This document shows, piece by piece, positions 45,227 through 57,328 of a DNA stretch of 64,000 bases (position 1 is the first letter of the stretch; each line of letters begins with the position of its first letter). Source of the DNA: Hyalella azteca. Lineage: Eukaryota > Arthropoda > Malacostraca > Amphipoda > Hyalellidae. The notes beneath the pieces are model-generated. The model was not told the DNA's origin, did not search any database, and saw only the letters and a list, made by a program, of their open reading frames with translations. A program made the position numbers and the translations under genes. The stretch covers positions 144,784-208,783 of the forward strand of contig NW_025931825.1 in assembly GCF_000764305.2 (NCBI RefSeq). Reading direction: 5' to 3'.

Positions 45227-48200
45227 ATTTATATTTTTGAGTTATAATAAAATTGAAGTTTTTTCTAGATCTTTCTGGATCAGTTGCTGTTAGAATGGAT
45301 TTGCTGGAGAATTTGGAGGATCGGATATGATTTTTCTTATGAAATATCACTTTTAGTTACTTACTCTAATTTCTGGACCAATATCTGATACATGAATATT
45401 TTTCATACAATTAACCGAATAATGAGCTTTGAATTTTTTTATTAAACCTGCTTGCAATTTGTATCGTTCGTCAATTTCATTAAAATTAAATTGAACGCGA
45501 CGGAGGCCTGATGACCCATAAACTTTGGTGAATCGATTTTTAAATTAAACTAATGGTTTTGAAGCGAGATTGCTGGTGATTACCTAACGTCTACCATGTA
45601 TTCTATTCTCTCCCTGAATCTCGTAGTAAGCAAAACTGGGGTGCAATAATCTGCTTCTAAGTCTGTCTGTCGGTGAGCGCTACAGCGCTATTTTGACGGT
45701 CACTGAGCTGAGAAATATATCTTCTTTGTAAAAGGGAATATATTAGTATCACCAAATAGCTTTTGATTCTTACGGAATATCGTAGATTCCCTGTTAGGGA
45801 AAATACACTATTTGCTATCAGTATACTGATCCAGAGGCAACTTAACCCTCTACCGCACGACATGAGTAACCAGAGCAATATTGCATGTCACATGCATACT
45901 TCCCAAAAAGGATACGTTCTATAGTGAGTGCAAAATGACTTGCACTGAATGGTTGCCGCTACATACGACAACTTTGAAATGTTCTCTGTTGCGTACAAAC
46001 GTCCTCAGGTTGCTACACTCAATAGTTTATGAATAATTTTAGTTAAAAGTTATGTTCCCGGAGAGTGACATACGGCGGTAGTGGGTTATACTTACTTAGA
46101 GTTTATGGAATTTACGGACTTCGAAGAAGTCTTCAAAATTTGATGAAGATATTTCAGGATAATATTGGCTGAATTTAATATATATGTACCATTTACAAGC
46201 TAACGCGTTATTCATATAGAGTACCTAATGTTCCGGTACTATGAAGAGAAAGTTGTTCGATTGAAACCACATAATTTTTCAGCAGATTCTTATTGGCTGT
46301 GAATGTCTCGCACTCGACTTATTCAGAACTAATTAACATAAAAAGAAGTTCTGAAAAGTTCTTTGTTCTCAGCGCAGAAGTTTTCGCCTCACCGCATGTC
46401 CTGACTTTCATTTTTAAACTTCACAGCTATTCAAGGAATTGACGGCTTCATCGCGTCGTAATTACGAGCTTTTAATAGACATTTGTTGTCTTCCTTAATC
46501 CTTTAAAACACAATCTGGGTACGGAGATGAGTATCGGCACGGACCCAACTGGGTGATCCTGACCCATGTTTGGGTAGGCGAATGGATGTGACAAAGGCGT
46601 TCAAATAGTGGTTCATATTTATACATATATATATAGGCGCTTGGTTGATGCTCAAGAATTATGACGAATTTCAAAACTTGCAATGATGAAGAAAGCAGTT
46701 TATAGACAGGGTCTGAAATTCATCCAAATGATTGATATTTGTTTCGAATGAAACCTAAATGGCGTTTAATACGACATCATAATCGATGCAGGAGCAACAT
46801 CTGATTGCATACTTTCACAATGATTTTGAAAATTGAAGGCTTCAGGCATATTTATATAGCGCGATCGTGAACGAACTGCATAAACATTGGAACTGAAACG
46901 CGAAACAAAGGAAATACTGAATGAAAAAGGAATGAATCATATCGCTCAAATAGGAACAAACTTTGTATCTGTAGCACTGATACACCCTCATACCAGGCCT
47001 AACTTGGTCAGATTGACGCACAAAAGCGTTAAAAGTGCATAGCTATTTGAACTAACTCTCATTAATCTCTGAGTGAAGGATCGAGAGCGTCCGAACGGTT
47101 CAACATCTAAGCGTTACACTTATCGCTTTACGAGGGTGCAAGATGATATCTTTGACGCAAATATCTTGGAGCTCCGAGAAGCATTACCAACTTAGAACCC
47201 TTGTTAATATTATGAGCATGGATAAAGAATTTTCCTTCGTTATCTATAACAGGGACATGACTAGCATGGCAGTTATACATGCGACATCACAACTTGCTGA
47301 GCTCTGCATATTGTTTTGCACTGCGTTCTGCAAGATGCAGCGTATTTTTCTCTCCATATTTGCTGAACTCGCATAACTGATGATAGAAATTTCCAAGGCT
47401 GGTGCAATAAAACGAGTGATTGCTATGATACTTGTTGATATTTTAAAATTTATTTAAACGTGATATTTTCAAATTGAAATTTTATTGAGAAAAGACCGGT
47501 TAAGTTCACTGTCTGCTTAACTGCATATGTCTGCAATGTTATTAGCAAAGTGGTTGTTAAAAGACAATGTAATGCGAGAGGTTTTTATACTATTACTTGA
47601 TTTTTCGGCAAGAAAACGAAAATTTTTTCCTATTTCTCGATTGATATTTTTATTATGGGAGAAAGACAACTAGATGATCGAAATTGCGAAGAAAATTTTA
47701 TATATGATAAAATCTTCATTCGGATAACTTGGCCTCAAATCAGGAAAAATACCTTCAAATCGGGGGAAAAAAATCAGGAAAGATAATATCCAGACGACGT
47801 TGCCGACCTGCCGTCTGGCCATTTTTCCCCGACGAATTAAATCAGGGAAGTTGTAAAAGCTGGCGCAGGTCTGACCACGATGAATCTGGTCGTTTAGGGA
47901 GTATTTATGGCGCACTTTATTAGCAGAACTTTTGAAATGAAATGAACTAAGGAGTTCAAGTTTGTTTTACACGCGAGAAAAAATGTCCAGGGATAACCTG
48001 GAGGCCGTGTTATAAGTTATCAGAAAAATTACACGTTTTTAATAGATTGTAAAACGCGTTTTCCAAACCCGGCGAGTAAACTTTTTCAATGTTAATTTGA
48101 TGCTGCCTGCGTCATAGATAATTTTGAGATCAAAACTTGATGTTACATTAACGAACGAAATGCAGCTTGTGTTCATGGCCATAAATTCAATAACTGAAGT

Positions 48201-49210
48201 GTTACAATCGTCAATTATAAATACTAAATTGTTGGTGGGATTTACATTTTAGAGATTGTCCACATGTAAAACGCTAGATGATGATTATTGAAAATTTTAA
48301 TCATTTATTTATATATTGATTACTGACGCAAGGCCAGTAGTATAACTGTGCTGCAGTGTTCCTCATTCATCATTCAGCTCCCGAGCTCATAATAATCAAA
48401 TGAAATGCTTCGAAAAAATGTTTAAAGTCCCGGTAAGGACTTTGCTAAAATCGAACTCATTAATTTCGTGCTATTAGTGTTGCGTGAGAACAACCTTATT
48501 AAGCCCGTATTATGCGTCGTGATAATGAAACTCATTACACTTCTTATTCGTACCGAGTGATCATGACCTTTTTATGAATCAGTTTCATGCGTTTTGAACG
48601 TCGTAATTACTTTGTTGATAAACTCATAAACATGACTGCTCCAATTACAGCCAGACTGCTATATATTGGCGTCGCGCTATTAATTGCATGAAATTTTATT
48701 TTCAAATTAATAGCTTGAAATTCAAATTAATTGAAAATGTTTGTGAACGGTGCATGCTGCGAGAATCAAAATAGTTTGACCATATTACCAAGTGTTTTGA
48801 TTATTATTATTTGGTGACTGATAATGACTCACAACCTATATTTGTGATGATTATGAGGACGGACAAGAAGTGGGCAATTCTCTTCATCATGAACTCAAAC
48901 TTGGGATACCGTCGCGACTAAGACGAATTGTTCACAGTTGTACGCATAGAAGAAAATTGTTGTAAAAGTAATATTAGTCAGTTTTTATTAATACTGATAG
49001 TCGAAGAGTAGTGTTGCAATACTTTAAGGTTTTAGGGAATGCACGCATAGTTTCTATAGTCCCAAAGAATTTTTTTGTTGGAGTTGACTGATTATTTATT
49101 ATTATATTATTATTATATTTTTTTATCATTGTTATTATTATTATATTAGAATTATTTAGGATGCTGCTGCTGCATGGCTACGCGTGCTGTCATCAGCCGG
49201 GTAGACCAGG
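45227..49210. other. AT-rich noncoding stretch
   Basis: No gene, RNA gene or mobile element supported over about 4 kb. A TTA/ATT-rich microsatellite lies at about 49095-49155, shortly before the second MITE copy. Confidence 0.4.
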
Positions 49211-49354
49211 GGGCCATACTTTCAAAATTCGCTAAGTGAACGTAAGTACCTACGCTCTATTTTCTTGGCTGTGATTGGTGGATTTTGTTTGAAAGGCTGT
49301 CAATGATTGGCTGATGAACTTACGATCTCTTAACTTTTTTGAAAGTATAGGCCC
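49211..49354 (-). mobile_element. 145-bp MITE, copy 2 (inverted)
   Basis: Reverse complement of the family seen at 35268 and 60931, with about nine of ten positions identical. It starts GGGCCATACTTTCAAAA on the plus strand and ends TTTGAAAGTATAGGCCC. The flanks both show AGG next to the ends, which could be a 3-bp target duplication. Confidence 0.85.
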
Positions 49355-51987
49355 AGGTTTGGGTGTGTAGGCGCGGTTTGCAGGGTCGAGCTTGTGAAGA
49401 TATTTTTTACCACCGTCGCTGACCCACGTGTCTGGCCACTGGCTTTACCACTTGAAGAATTGATGAGTTTTTTTTATGTCAATGATCAGGATTTTGATGC
49501 TCATCTCGTGTTATGATATTTATACTATTTTTTCTTGTACACTCTTTCAGTTTTGTGTTTTACTTCAATTACTTTACTTTTTACTTTACTTCGAGCCGTG
49601 TGCTCTGGCAGCAGCAAAATTATGTCGTGCCTTTAATTTTTTTTCATCAGTGGACATGGATTTATACCAGGAAAATAATTACTCACACTATGGAGCTTAT
49701 ATATATTTTTGAGCTCCTTTATAGTTTCGGCCTTATTGGCATGTTGAATTTGCAGCCAGAAGAAAGTTTTTATTACATTAATTATATTAATTATTTGCCC
49801 TGATTAATTACCTCCTGACGGAATTATACTCACACGCAATCGTATCCACAGACTAAAAAATGCTATTTTCCCCGGATTATTACTCGTGACAGAAACATAT
49901 TCTTGTATTTGAGTTTATAGGTCACAAGCGGGAACTTTCATAAGATTTCTGCACCAGGACGAGCGTGTTTATCGAGACGTTGTTGTGATGATGAGCGCAA
50001 TTATCACTCTTTGTCTCTGATCAAATTAGTGAGCGCTGGTGCAATATAAATAAATCACACTTTTTTTAAATAAAAAAGTATGAAATGATTTATAAAATAA
50101 TTATTATATAAAATAAAAAATATGAACTTTTTAGGGGTCACTGAGATTTTAATCAGTAAAACGTCTTTGATAGCGCTCTACTATCAAAACAGGCCCTGAT
50201 CTATTGATGAGAGCAAAGTCTAATTTTTTGTCACTGACCAGCGAGGCCTTTACAGAAAAATTCGGTGATAATCGCAGCCATTGCCTCGTTTTTTTTTCAG
50301 TGGAGGCTAGACCAATGCTGAACGCATCTTACATCAATCGCTAAGCATATAATGATTTCTTTGCAGATAACTTCACTCCGAAAGGCTCGCTCAGCATGAG
50401 CTGCTAGCTAGATACTGGGCTCGATTGACATTATTCAATTTTGTCTGAGTTATTCAAGGTCCATAACCAGAATTGAGTGACAATAAACGGCAAAAACAAC
50501 CTGCAATAACTGTCGATAAATTTCAGGTTGAGATACATACGGTAGAAATAATATGCCCAGAAATGCATACAAAATTTTCCGAAAAGATTGGAATTTGTGC
50601 GTGGCAGCTACGTTGCAGTTTGTAAAGCAAACGCTTGTAAATCATTGCTATTGTGAGGCAAGATCCTATTGTTTTGAGCGGCTTTGAATGTGCATGCATG
50701 GTCTTGTGTTTTCAAATGTTGCTTTTGTTTACATTATCTCTTTATTTATTTTGTTGCTTTATCATTGTTGTCTGTTATTTGCTGGCTTTTTCTTTTTTTT
50801 TTCTAGTCAGCGATTTCCTTCTAAAATCCATTTTTGTTGAATTGAATCTTTTTCTTTTGGTGAATCTTTAATTAATTATGTTAGACCACACAAAATGTTC
50901 GCTTCTCTTGAGGCGCTTCAATTAATTATGTTTCAATCAAATATGGAAATTGAGAGTTTTATTAATTTTTCCGTGTCCTTTGCGCGAGAGAAGCTTATCA
51001 TACAATCAGGTCTTATCAATAGTTTGCGTGAACTATTGATATGACTGATGTCTCCAAATATAAATAACAAACACCATTGAGAAAACACAAAATGTAATTG
51101 CATCAGTTTAGCGTAAATTCTATTATGTGTAAAACTTGACCTTGCTATCTTAGTAGACAAATTAGGCGTGCAATTTCAAGGTTTTCACTGCTGATTAAGA
51201 ATAAGCAAGCATAAAAACTCGTATAAAATGATATTCTAAAGTATAACAAACTTTAATTTACTATTCAAGTTTTGAATCGTTTTTATGAATTATTCCCTCA
51301 TCGTATCATCGTTTAAAAAAACGCAGCACATATTAAACTTATCATCTCTTCGTTTCCCTCTGCAAGAATTATCGCTATTGCCATATTGAACAAAGCCACG
51401 ATCCGTTATTAAACCATCTTTAAAAGTTATACCATATATAAAAAACCCATGGTAAATAAAAACAAGTAATAATATTTTTTTGTGGGATTTATATATGACC
51501 CGACCAGTCCTAAAAGTTTTTAAGACTCTTTTGTTTTCCGAAATATATACGACAACTTCGTTTCGTTCGCCAGTAATTTTTTTCGAGAATTTTTGTTTTT
51601 CATGTAAATCGATGACGTCGTTGTAAACTCGCTTGTTCCGTGAGACTATTTCCAGCTTTTTATTTGGCCGGTACCGATCAGAAGTAGAGCACAACAAGAG
51701 TTTCAATAAAAAAATAAAAAACTCAAAATTTAAAAATTAAAAATTTCTGACCGGTTCTCATGTTGTGGAAACTCGCCTGTAGGAGTAAGTAAACTTTAGT
51801 CTATTACGTTTTTATTTGCTGCAACTTTGCGAGCTACACTTGTTAGATCCTTGTGTTACACATGTATTGTTTTGAATACAGTTGTGTTAGATATACGACT
51901 GTTAGTTACGCTCAAGTTTCATTTGCTTAAGACAGTAAGACATCAGTTGAATACCACGGCTATATTGAATGCCACGGCTATAAACTA
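49355..51987. other. AT-rich noncoding stretch with one long open frame
   Basis: The minus-strand frame 51706-51290 (138 codons) is the longest non-repeat frame outside the transposons. It opens at a TTG rather than ATG, is Lys/Arg/Val-rich and shows no motif I recognise, so I do not call it a gene. Confidence 0.35.
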
Positions 51988-52152
51988 AAAAAACTGCGTT
52001 GTAACACATCCATGCGACAACATTTCTTCTCGCTGCGAGTCACCGACATGTGGAACAGCCTCCCTGATAGCATCGTAGACGCTTCGAGTATGAACGCCTT
52101 CAAGAAAGGACTATATAGACGAAGCTATGCAGGAGCATATGTTCAGTCTTAA
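51988..52152 (+). pseudogene. LINE 3' end fragment (C-terminus of reverse transcriptase ORF)
   Basis: The plus-strand frame reads KLRCNTSMRQHFFSLRVTDM and then WNSLPDSIVDASSMNAFKKG before a TAA at 52150-52152. The FFS.RV...WNSLP....DA.S.N.FK block is the usual C-terminal end of CR1/jockey-type non-LTR retrotransposon ORF2. No other ORF2 sequence lies upstream, so this is a 5'-truncated insertion, the normal outcome of LINE retrotransposition. Confidence 0.72.
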
Positions 52153-52260
52153 AATGCCTAGCAAATTACGGACCAGGCAATAAGTCCAGACGAAGCAATG
52201 CAGGAGCATATGTTCAGTCTTAAAATGCCTAGCAAATTACGGACCAGGCAATAAGTCCAG
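52119..52260. repeat. 71-bp tandem duplication across the LINE stop codon
   Basis: Copies 52119-52189 and 52190-52260 differ at one base (70 of 71 identical). Each contains the last codons of the LINE frame, the stop and the start of its 3' untranslated region. The high identity implies a recent event or recent homogenisation. Confidence 0.93.
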
Positions 52261-52269
52261 CAGCTATCT

Positions 52270-54499
52270 CAATCAATCGTCTTTTATGGAAAGATCAGGT
52301 TCCAAAGGCCGGATCCCTTGTGGAATCAAGTCACGAAAAGTACAAGAATCAGCAACAGGCCCTGGGCCTATTTCTTCAGTGCCGACACTTCTATATTCTA
52401 TAACAGTCGCTCCACTTGTGGTTATATACACTTCCAACAGTTAGAGTTAGAAAATAAGCTGTGTTACTTACTGCATGCATACGCAAGTCTTATTTATTGT
52501 TTTGGAATGCAAGCAAAATCTACGAGTACTATTACATAAACTTGATACCGATGTGTAGAAAATTTATATTCAATTCCAGAGGCAAAAATTTTCATATTTG
52601 ACTTGTTCGCGAAAATTTTATAGTCTCTTGAATAGGACTGGGAAATGACTAGACCTGGCAAACGTTTTTTTTTTGACGAGTCAATCCACGAACTTAAATA
52701 TTGCACTTAAATATCCACCAACTTAAATATAATGGTTTTCCCTGCAGCAATGTGCCTCACAGTTACCAGAGCTCCAATAAAAGCTTGCAAAATTTCGCGC
52801 CTGGTGCCAAATACATAATCGAATTTTGGCTTGAGCTCGAATGGGCTACGTATTTTTTTACGTTGTATAAATGTGAGTCTGTTGGCTCAGAGCTCATTGA
52901 GGATACGGGGCTAATAGACTGTGTCAATATAGCTATTCCTGTTATCTCTGCACTATTATTATTAACACCACACAAGAGATGAGGAGGCAGCAGACATCGA
53001 ACGTTCATTGAACTCTCTAGATGAGATGTATTGTTGCATCTCATTGTTAACAACGTCACTCAATTACATGTTGGGAATATAATATAATTTGTATCGAATC
53101 ATTGATTATTGTATCGATTTAGAAATGCAAAATCATAATATTTATCACCAGTAATCCTATATTATCACTAACTTAATCCAGCTCGCAAGCATTCGCCGGT
53201 ACGCGGCGCCCAGGCGTCCAACATTGGTCGACAAACGTCAGAGCGAACGTGAAAATTTGAGGATAATTCCTTAATCCGCTTCACTACATGACATGTCTGC
53301 TTCAGAATACCTTGTATATCGATGCTCATAGTCCCTAATAAAAGCCAGGAAGGCCTCGGCAGCTGAAAGGGTTTATTCGAAAATTTATGAATTTAGCCTA
53401 CGCTTTTTGACTAGTTTCATTCAATCACATTGTGTTGACGGCTTATTCGGCACTGCATGTTAGCATTGGTTTTTAGATTTTTATTCAAGCTCTCTTCACG
53501 TGATAATTAAATTTTTCATTTCGTTTATAAGTGGTTGCGTAACTTGTTAGTACCTTGTGTTGTAGTTGAAGTATAATTATTCATCGTGCGTGACATTGCG
53601 CTTGAATTGAGACTTCTGGTCCCTGATGAATGAGTTTTACTGTAGTCATCGCTGGCTCTTGCAGCCGAAGAATAGGACCGCTCCTTCCAGGCCATGGAAC
53701 CTGATGAACGTTTCTATAAATTTTGTTTGCCAATGTCATTTGGTCGATTTCAAAATAAATTCCAGGCGCCCGTTAATTGTATTGATTTATATCCACAACC
53801 GTTTATCAATCGATACTTAAGCTTCATTTTGTAGAAAACATTTCGATATTTTGATTCTTATAGTTTGCTGGTCTGTTGTACATGTCAGAGCTACACATAA
53901 CTTTAGGCACCAAATTTAAAATATGAAGAAAGTAAGCTGGGAGTGTAAGAGGGTTCCCTTGTTGCTCTCTACAAAAATGCTTCTATGTCCTCATTTCGAA
54001 GTAATATGTTTGGTGTCGGAAAATAGGGCAATATCGTTAACAAATAGTCAATTTATTCTTTGAAAATCTAATCCTGCCGATTTTCAACCTGGTATTTTTT
54101 TATTTAATTTCTTATACATTGGAATTGCGCGACAATGACGCATTGATCGAATATTTATTTTTTCTTACTTGTGCAATGACAATAGGAAGGGGAATTGGCG
54201 AGGCGAGGAGTTTTTGTATCATCGTGGATTGTTTACAACTAGACTTGCCCTTAGAACAATGAGCGCAGCTGATCGAAAACAGCTTCCTGTGAGACTTCGA
54301 GCAGTCATCTCTACGTGAAGCACATCGGCCTGGAAGAAATACTTGGGTCGAAATACATTGTTTTCCAGCAGATACGTGAGATATTAAAGTGATATATTTA
54401 TATTGCATGCGTTGTGTTCTGAAAACAGTACGTAGTAGCCTATTTTAGCCCATATAAACCTGAAGTACAGACTGCATTATATTGTACAGTGACTTATTG
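52270..54499. other. AT-rich noncoding stretch
   Basis: No supported gene or element; several overlapping frames at 52318-53059 and 54112-54408 show no motif. Confidence 0.4.
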
Positions 54500-54680
54500 T
54501 TTCCTGCAATAGCCTGTCGCCCTCCGTGTTGTATAACAAACATTAACCTGCAGCAGCCTACATTAGCCTGTCGTAGCCTGCGTTCTTTAACCTTAAATAT
54601 CCTGTAGTAGCCTGCATTAGCCTGTAGTTGCCTGCTTTGCAAAACCTACGAGACCCTTCAGTAGTCTGCGTTGTATATTA
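54500..54680. repeat. Degenerate short repeat (TAGCCTGCA/TGTAGCCTG)
   Basis: A cluster of about twelve forms of GTAGCCTGC or TTAGCCTGT, spaced 9-20 bases apart. Decayed minisatellite. Confidence 0.65.
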
Positions 54681-54849
54681 AAGCGTTTTGTAGGCTGCAG
54701 AGGCGGCTGTATCTAGCTAGCCTCGTCGCTAAGTTCATAATGAGAGAAGTTAGCGTGGATGTTGTTTACGGTAGCTTTGGTTCGCGCGGTGCTCGAGTTG
54801 AGGCAGAGTTCTCGGCCAACTAATTACCGCATCAAGAGGCCTGCAGCGT

Positions 54850-55565
54850 CCTATAATGCACGTGTTGTTGTAGTAAATAGGGTCTGATGTCCAGCCTGCA
54901 ACAACGACTCTAGAATATTTTCTTCATTGACGGCTCAATTCTGAGCATTTTCATGAGAATAGTCAAAGATTGGAAGGAAAATGAAAAGTGGTGAAAAGTT
55001 TCTATGTAAAATGAAAGGAATTTACAACGAGTATTTTCAGAGCGTTTATATTATAATATAAAAATAAAAGTAATTAAAAAATGACAATAATTTTTGCAGT
55101 TCACATAATATATAACATAGATGCACGGTATACTAGTACTGTTTAATATTACTGCAGGAATTATTTCATTGGAATATAAACAATTTAAGAAATTTCGATT
55201 AATTGCCGTACAAATAATGACTGCTGGAAACGGTCAAATAATTATAATCGATCAGATAATCGCTCAGCTTCCGCAGAAATAATTTCGTGCGGAACACGAA
55301 TTTGCAAAAAGTTTTGTGACAAATTTGCGATCAATTACAGCAATGTCAAAAGTGGTTCGATTAAAGTCATATAAAATAAATGCGATCATTACGCTTTAGA
55401 ATTAATTCACAGATATTAGTATAGCGAGATAAAGAGCGCACATGATGGCCTTTGCCTGACTTCGTTCATTGCCTTCACAAAGTCTCGCACATTCTGGCAG
55501 TTGACTTCAAATCATTAAACGTTGCCCTCATCTTGTCATTAGCTGAATTCTTTGCTTTGGATAAT
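54850..55565. repeat. Tandem segmental duplication, copy 1 (716 bp)
   Basis: Starts CCTATAATGCACGTGTTGTT and ends AGCTGAATTCTTTGCTTTGG plus ATAAT. It directly abuts copy 2. It retains an AT-rich internal segment at about 55080-55300 that copy 2 lacks. No coding frame is conserved between the copies. Confidence 0.88.
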
Positions 55566-56081
55566 CCTATAATGCACGTGTTGTTGTAGTAAATATTGTC
55601 TTGATGTCCAGCCTGCAACAACGACTCTATAATATTTTCTTCATTGACAGCTCAACTCGGAATATTGTCATATGAATAAACGAAGGAAAATGAAAATTAG
55701 TGGAAAGTTTCTCTGTGAAATGAAAAGAATAAACAACGAGTATTTTATAGCGTTAACATTGTAATATGAAATTGAAAATAATTTATAATTTTTACAGTTC
55801 ACTTCTTCAACCAATATGTGTGCAGGAAAGTTTTGTGACGAATTTACGATTAATTACAGCGCTGTCGAATGTGGCTCTATTAAAGTCCTATAAAATAAAT
55901 ACGAACGTTGCCCTCTTGAATTAATTCACCTACATGAGTAACGTGGTAAAGAGCGCACACGATGGCCTTTGCCTGATGTCGTTGCCTTCACAAAGTCTGG
56001 CACATTCTGGTTGTTGTCTGACTTCAAATCATTAAACGTTGCCCTCATCTTGTCATTAGCTGAATTCTTTGCTTTGGATAT
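55566..56081. repeat. Tandem segmental duplication, copy 2 (~516 bp)
   Basis: Matches the beginning and end of copy 1 closely but lacks about 200 internal bases. Substitutions and small indels are scattered throughout, so the duplication is not recent. Sequence after about 56081 is unique. Confidence 0.87.
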
Positions 56082-56882
56082 CGCATGCAGTCAGAGCCAG
56101 TCGCGTGAATTTTCTCTTAGAATAGAATTCATGTTGATCATTCGCAATTAATTAATGACGTCGGGTGGGCGAGATGTGTTTGCTACTCGTTCTTACTGGT
56201 ATCCATGTGAGTGTAATTAATGGACGTTTCTCAGGCAAAACATGTCGAGTTTGTCACGCTCTGAAATAATATTGCTGCTGAATTGGAACATTACGGATGC
56301 AGAGGAACATTACGGATACAGATTTCAAGCCTTTTGATCAGGACGGAGTCTGATTTTGAAGCGCGATCTTTAAAGTCCTGCTTAATTGACTCAAGAAGAT
56401 TAAAAGCTTCAGTTTTCAGCTTTAATCAAAGCTTTAATTAGCCTTGTAACTCAGCTCGGTGTAGTCTCAAGACTGAAGAATTTTTAATGTGCTATATCAA
56501 AGATTTTTCTCCATTTTGTAATATTGCTTCTGATTCAATTAATTAGACTGTTTTTTTTGTAGGGTTGCACGAGTTCTCTATGACATCATTCCTTGTGCAA
56601 AGTTTTTCTTAAAGTAAACTACTATCATATTGCTAATAGGTTAATTAAATCAACGATTGTTTTCCCTTTTATCAATGTGTGCTATATATTGCAGTGATAT
56701 AAACAAACCTCCGCTATAGGCAAGATAACAAGATTGATATAATTGATTGAATTTTGTTCAATTAACAGTTAGCTTATTATTCTTATTGATTACATGTTAA
56801 ACTCATGAACAAAAAATTTGATTGTTGGCAATAAAAGGAGAACAAACATTTCATTGAACGAGTTCAAATCACCCATTAGATT
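56082..56882. other. AT-rich noncoding stretch
   Basis: No gene or repeat recognised upstream of the LINE fragment. Confidence 0.4.
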
Positions 56883-57328
56883 GGAGTACTGCAGGACTCT
56901 GTTCCCGGGCCTATTTTCTTCAGCATTTTTATAAATGATGTCGCCTCTACTTTTTATGTGAACTGCAATTTCTTTGCTGATAATGCTGCATATTATATCT
57001 CGAGAAGAACCTACGATGACGCGTTTGATATGGTATATCGGAGCTGTCAGTGAATTTGTCTAGATGGCTTTTAGAAAACAAGTTAGTGGTGTTAACTGAT
57101 AAAACTAAACTGATGCTTTTTACTCCTAAACGAGTTTACGTTTTTCGGAACATCACCTTCAATGGTACGTACAACTTTGAATCGGGTCAACGATTTTCGG
57201 TATCTGGGCTTAATCCGCGCCAACAATATTTCTTAAAAAAACACATTACCCACGTTTGTCAGGAGCTCAGTAAAGCCCAAAAGGTGCTATACATGCTCTA
57301 TCCAGCATCTTGCCTTTCTCCTCATTGA
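56883..57328 (+). pseudogene. LINE reverse transcriptase fragment
   Basis: From 56883 the plus strand reads GVLQDSVPGPIFFSIFINDV, matching the PQGSVLGPLLFLIYIND block of non-LTR reverse transcriptases. FADN follows at 56973-56984, where FADD or YADD is expected, so the second catalytic Asp is lost. A TGA at 57051-57053 and a frameshift follow. The thumb then continues with NLSRWLLENKLVVLTDKTKL and MLFTPK, and further with KKHITHVCQELSKAQKVLYM. Both ends are truncated. The type is CR1/jockey-like; it may or may not be the same family as the fragment at 51988. Confidence 0.85.

Noticed and set aside
51290..51706. 138-codon minus-strand open frame
   Set aside because: It starts at TTG, has no recognised motif, splice context or compositional shift; kept only as an untested possibility.
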